A stretch of 64,000 bases of DNA, from the NCBI GenBank assembly GCA_026874595.1, contig CM049314.1, positions 2,317,318 through 2,381,317 of the forward strand, read 5' to 3'. The stretch comes from Sipunculus nudus. Taxonomy: Eukaryota > Annelida > Sipuncula > Golfingiida > Sipunculidae. The notes under the pieces were generated by a model. That model saw only the letters and a list, made by a program, of their open reading frames with translations. It made no database searches and had not been told where the DNA came from. Each line of letters begins with the position of its first letter. Position 1 is the stretch's first letter. The position numbers and the translations under genes were made by a program. This document shows positions 61,001 to 64,000 of this stretch, one piece after another.

Positions 61001-63774
61001 GACTTCTTACAACCCATGTAGCTGCCAGCATAGTATATCCAGTGACTCCTTACAATCCTTTTAGCTGCTAGCATAGTATATCCAGTGACTCCTTACAACC
61101 CATGTAGCTGCCAGCTTAGTATATCCAGTGACTTCTTACAACCCATGTAGCTGCCAGCATAGTATATCCGGTGACTCCTTACAACCCATGTAGCTGCCAG
61201 CATAGTATATCCAGTGACTCTTTACAACCCGTGTAGCTGCCAGCATAGTATATCAAGTGACTCCTTACAACCCATGTAGCTGCCAGCTTAGTATATCCAG
61301 TGACTACTTACAACCTATGTAGCTGCCAGCATAGTATATCCAGTGACTCTTTACAACCCATGTAGCTGCCAGCATAGTATATCCAGTGACTCCTTACAAC
61401 CCATGTAGCTGCCAGCTTAGTATATCCAGTGACTGTTTACAACCCATGTAGCTGCCAGCTTAGTATATCCAGTGACTCTTTACAACCCATGTAGCTGCCA
61501 GCATAGTATATCCAGTGACTCCTTACAACCCATGTAGCTGCCAGCATAGTATATCCAGTGACTGTTTACAACCTGTGTAGCTGCCAGCTTAGTATATCCA
61601 GTGACTCCTTACAACCCATGTAGCTGCCAGCATAGTATATCCAGTGACTCCTTACAACCCGTGTAGCTGCCAGCATAGTATATCCAGTGACCCCTTACAA
61701 CCCATATAGCTGCCAGCTTAGTATATCCAGTGACTCCTTACAACCCATGTAGCTGCCAGCATAGTATATCCATTGACTCTTTACAGCCCGTGTAGCTGCC
61801 AGCTTAGTATATCCAGTGACTCCTTACAACCCATGTAGCTGCCAGCATAGTATATCCAGTGACTCTTTACAGCCCGTGTAGCTGCCAGCTTAGTATATCC
61901 AGTGACTCCTTACAACCCATGTAGCTGCCAGCATAGTATATCCAGTGACTCCTTACAACCCATGTAGCTGCCAGCATAGTATATCCAGTGACTCCTTACA
62001 ACCCATGTAGCTGCCAGCATAGTATATCCAGTGACTCCTTACAACCCATGTAGCTGCCAGCATATTATATCCAGTGACCCCTTACAACCTGTGTAGCTGC
62101 CAGCTTAGTGTATCCAGTGACTCCTTACAACCCATGTAGCTGCCAGCATAGTATATATAGTGACTCTTTACAGCCCGTGTAGCTGCCAGCTTAGTATATC
62201 CAGTGACTCCTTACAACCCATGTAGCTGCCAGCATAGTATATCCAGTGACTCTTTACAACCCATGTAGCTGCCAGCATAGTATATCCAGTGACTCCTTAC
62301 AACCCATGTAGCTGCCAGCATAGTATATCCAGTGACTCCTTACTACCCATGTAGCTGCCAGCATAGTATATCCAGTGACCCCTTACAACCTGTGTAGCTG
62401 CCAGCTCAGTATATCCAGTGACTCCTTACAACCCATGTAGCTGCCAGCATAGTATATATAGTGACTCTTTACAGCCCGTGTAGCTGCCAGCTTAGTATAT
62501 CCAGTGACTCCGTACAACCCATGTAGCTGCCAGCATAGTATATCCAGCCTGAGTTATCCATTTGCCAATCATTATCTCAGCCAACAAGGTTGTCATTTCT
62601 GTTCATAAGAATTTTCCAAAAAGTTCCCAATGAATTTTGGAGAAATTTTATGAAAGAATTGGCCATGAATAAGCTCATTACATTTTTTTGATTATTTATA
62701 TATGAACTGGCAATAAAAAGTAAAAGTTAATTAAAATTTTGGCTTAAATGTTAAATTTTTGTATTAATGTAGATAAATTTTCCAGGAAAAGTCATTGTCA
62801 GTCAAATTTTTGGATGATAAGTTTAGGTGAGCATATTGATATGGTGTTGGGTATTTGTAGAGGTGGCGGCTCGAGTGATTTCTAGTTTTAGCTATATTTG
62901 TTTTAGTGTATTGTTTGCTTGAAATTATGTCATTGAAGCTACATGTTAGAATCACTTGTTAAACACTCTAAATATCTTCAAGCTATAAAAGTGGCTCTGT
63001 CATTCGAAATGAGAAAAAAAAATCAAACAATTACCCAGGATACTGGTGGTCATAAATTTTCCTGCTAATCAAATCCATTTCGGTAGTCAAGCTTTTTATA
63101 TATTTCATTGAATTTAACTTTAAAGGGTCATTAACACTTGAAAGATTAGAGTTTTTTTCCAACTGAGGCAGACTCAGAGACTTGGCCCTCAGAGTTTATT
63201 TCTGCAACATCCTTATTTCTCTAACACAGTCATTTAAATGTATATCTTTTTCAGATCGGTGGTATTTGGTTGCAGTTAGTCACCCTTATTGCTCATAGGT
63301 GGCAGCATTGAGTTTGCCATTAGCTTATTCAGTTTTCATTCCTCAATCTTCATTTCTCTTCAGTGAAAACTTGCATCATCCATTATACCTTATACAATTT
63401 AGCAGGTGGCAGCACTGCCTCTGCATTTTAACAGCATTTGCACTTGCACAGTTAATCATCACAATGGTCATCCTTTCATGTGTATAAATCACTGAGTTCC
63501 TTTTTAGTTTTGCTTACATAATTGATTTTGCTAGATTTCTTTGGCACAAAATTTTATAAACCCTATGATGTTCTTTTTTCATAGTTACTGCAGGGTCTTC
63601 AGTCACCCCTCTTTCAGCCATCACAGAATGCCCCATCCATGACCAGACCTCTGGTGTAATGTTCAGCAGTCATATGCATTGCCTCAGCTTGCTTTCAGGT
63701 GCGCAGGCTACCTTAGCGGGAATGTCGGAAAAAGTGCCGCAGCTGCCCTGGGTGGGAGTCTCCTTATACTTCAG
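49014..63774 (+). CDS. FUN14 domain protein, FUNDC1-like (3' part outside window)
   Basis: FUNDC1 is a mitochondrial outer-membrane protein that recruits LC3/Atg8 to drive mitophagy. Exon 1 (ATG at 49014, MAV, donor G|GTAAGT at 49023) lies in phase with exon 2 (58000-58129; acceptor TTTTTTACAG). Together they read MAVEKKKSDEEFEILDLTD and on to KQIAVGGASG, with W47 split over the junction. F12-E-I-L15 fits the LC3-interacting motif. The FUN14 domain starts at KQIAVGGASGW. The next exon exists in two versions (59643-59718 and 63699-63774), both ending in frame at CAG. Later exons (the rest of the FUN14 domain) are not in the window. The N-terminal cytosolic part is about 15 residues shorter than in human FUNDC1. 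Exon 1 may have a spliced 5' UTR, since TTTTTAG acceptor-like sites lie 30-40 bp upstream. Intron 1 is about 9 kb and full of mobile elements. Confidence 0.88.
49692..54174. mobile_element. hAT-like element in intron 1, with nested insertion
   Basis: Ends CAGGGCTGGTA and, inverted, TACCAGCCCTG, with AT-rich TTTGATT/TTTAAATC-type subterminal sequence. Flanking octamers CAGTAATG (49684-49691) and CAGCAATG (54175-54182) agree in 7 of 8 positions, as expected for an aged 8-bp hAT target duplication. No transposase frame was seen. The 3.5-kb core-repeat element at 50060-53640 is nested inside. Confidence 0.75.
50060..53640 (+). mobile_element. Core-repeat element, 10 units of about 328 bp, nested
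   Basis: The 5' end has the hairpin CCAGACATAGTCTGG followed by GATACTATGG and a CGCCGCCGCCGC-rich leader. The 3' end has GTCTGGGGATACTATGGCAC and the hairpin GGCACCTGCGGTGCC. Units are marked by GGTGGCGCCACCTGTTATTC at about 50382, 50707, 51043, 51366, 51702, 52027, 52350, 52686, 53011 and 53333 (spacings 322-336 bp). Each also carries GGGGTCATGACCTTTCC and GCCATATATGGTGAAAAT. Open frames inside repeat with the units and are not genes. Confidence 0.8.
54402..55925 (+). mobile_element. Non-autonomous element copy 2 (hairpin, GTCCG leader, EN remnant)
   Basis: Nearly identical to 40732-42610, with the same 5' hairpin, GTCCG leader (here with one extra 8-bp TGTCCGTC), the 77-codon endonuclease-like remnant (55616-55861) and the 3' end CTGAGCACAGTGACCC. 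It lacks about 370 bp relative to copy 1, the junction lying at the point where copy 1 has its long C tract. It lies in intron 1 of the FUNDC1-like gene. Confidence 0.75.
56062..57775 (+). mobile_element. Core-repeat element, 10 units of about 144 bp
   Basis: Starts with the imperfect hairpin AGGGCCCAGC...GCAGTGCCCT and a GTCCGTCC-type leader. Then ten units follow, marked by CTACTGCAGCTTTCCCAAAT at about 56179, 56328, 56460, 56605, 56745, 56891, 57036, 57180, 57324 and 57469 (mean 143 bp). Each unit carries GATTGGTACCTATGAGGG and AATTCCAATATGGCTGCCAC. The 3' end GGGGCCCTCTGAGGACCATT echoes the sequence after the 5' hairpin. Open frames here are repeat shadows. It lies in intron 1 of the FUNDC1-like gene. 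Confidence 0.75.
59203..59316. repeat. About 19-bp tandem repeat
   Basis: TTGACAGATTTCCCATATT-type units, about six copies, in the intron before exon 3a. Confidence 0.9.
59643..59718 (+). CDS. FUNDC1-like alternative exon 3a
   Basis: Acceptor TTTTTGTCCTCAG, 76 nt, donor CAG|GTTGGG. The first G completes W47, followed by VTGCLAGKIGKAVAG and then TVGGTILLLQ. It matches the FUN14 segment WCAG..xxVGK..AT.VGGG.LLLQ, including the Gly-Lys and Gly-Gly positions. Hydrophobic and glycine-rich, it forms a membrane helix of the domain. Confidence 0.88.
60408..62552. repeat. 43-bp minisatellite, about 50 copies
   Basis: The unit is CCAGTGACTCCTTACAACCC followed by ATGTAGCTGCCAGCATAGTATAT. Period 43 bp, measured directly between neighbouring units. 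Variants (GCTTAG for GCATAG, CCCGTG for CCCATG, CTCTTT for CTCCTT) recur in ordered groups, indicating duplication of multi-unit blocks. It lies between FUNDC1-like exons 3a and 3b. Confidence 0.97.
62553..63698. other. Intron sequence before exon 3b
   Basis: AT-rich. Exon-like borders near 63254 (TTTTTCAG|ATCGG) give no FUN14-like coding sequence. Nothing else was recognised. Confidence 0.5.
63699..63774 (+). CDS. FUNDC1-like alternative exon 3b
   Basis: Acceptor GCTTGCTTTCAG, again exactly 76 nt and the same phase, donor CAG|GTGCTA. After completing W47 it reads CAGYLSGNVGKSAAA and then ALGGSLLILQ. It is closer than 3a to the vertebrate segment at the start (WCAG). Eleven of 25 residues are identical to 3a. 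Splicing 3a and 3b together would read GTG CGC AGG CTA CCT TAG at the start of 3b, a stop within six codons, so only one can be used per transcript. Confidence 0.85.
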
Positions 63775-63962
63775 GTGCTAAATTTAATTAGTTTTCTGTA
63801 AAAGAAATATTTTTTTAAGCAAATCTTTTTTAGGACACTAAAACTGTCATGTTTTAAAGGCTGTTAGAACAATAGCAGTTGTGAATTTGATTAAATAAAA
63901 TTGTCAGATGGTGTTTGTATAAGTGATTTTACCCTGAATTTTATGTAAAATGTATGACATAA

Positions 63963-64000
63963 TATAATAATAATAAAACAGTAATAATAATAATAATAAT
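63963..64000. repeat. (AAT)n microsatellite at window edge
   Basis: AATAATAAT repeats with one interruption, running off the window. Confidence 0.95.

Noticed and set aside
63254-63300. TTTTTCAG|ATCGGTGG as the exon following the FUN14 helix
   Set aside because: The translation does not resemble the expected FUN14 continuation and it lies before exon 3b, not after it.

Overview
The window is eukaryotic nuclear DNA from a repeat-rich animal, most likely a marine bivalve or related mollusc. The evidence is AT-rich sequence, many long (TA)n tracts, genes split by kilobase introns with GT-AG borders, LTR and LINE retroelements, MITEs, tRNA-like SINE heads, and several mobile elements built from tandem core repeats that resemble the bivalve 'pearl'/Helentron type. 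The organism call is inference; no marker gene fixes the species. Two genes can be reconstructed well. (1) On the minus strand, a monocarboxylate-transporter-like (SLC16) membrane carrier has coding exons at 8354-8134, 7458-7315, 6724-5927 and 4777-4578 with matching phases throughout. Two candidate first coding exons carry perfect GTAAGT donors in the right phase: 13771-13743 and 36087-36023. (2) On the plus strand, a FUN14-domain (FUNDC1-like) mitochondrial outer-membrane gene has exon 1 at 49014-49023, exon 2 at 58000-58129, and then two alternative versions of the next exon (59643-59718 and 63699-63774). Both versions are 76 nt, in the same phase, and encode homologous but different FUN14 segments. 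The gene runs off the right edge. Two weaker gene candidates are reported with low confidence: minus-strand exons at 18773-18706 and 17334-17237, and a 37-codon exon repeated four times inside a 1.13-kb tandem array. Layout: 1-1397 is the 3' end of a decayed Ty3/gypsy element with its LTR; 4.5-8.4 kb is the SLC16 gene body; 8.9-12.2 kb holds two tandem-repeat mobile elements; 15.5-19 kb holds a tRNA-like SINE and decayed or weak coding pieces; 20.8-25.4 kb is the four-copy 1.13-kb array; 27.3-32.9 kb is a complete but frame-broken Ty3/gypsy element on the minus strand; 32.9-35.6 kb is a degraded LINE; 37-39 kb holds a MITE and a LINE tail; 40.7-47.1 kb holds two more core-repeat elements and a 5-bp-TSD MITE; 49.0-64.0 kb is the FUNDC1-like gene, whose first intron contains a hAT-like element with a nested 3.5-kb tandem array plus two further core-repeat elements, and whose third intron contains about 50 copies of a 43-bp minisatellite. 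The strongest biological observation is the pair of apparently mutually exclusive FUN14 exons. Next come the shared architecture of the core-repeat elements, the splice acceptor of SLC16 exon 3 that has been amplified into a minisatellite, and the possible alternative promoters of the SLC16 gene.
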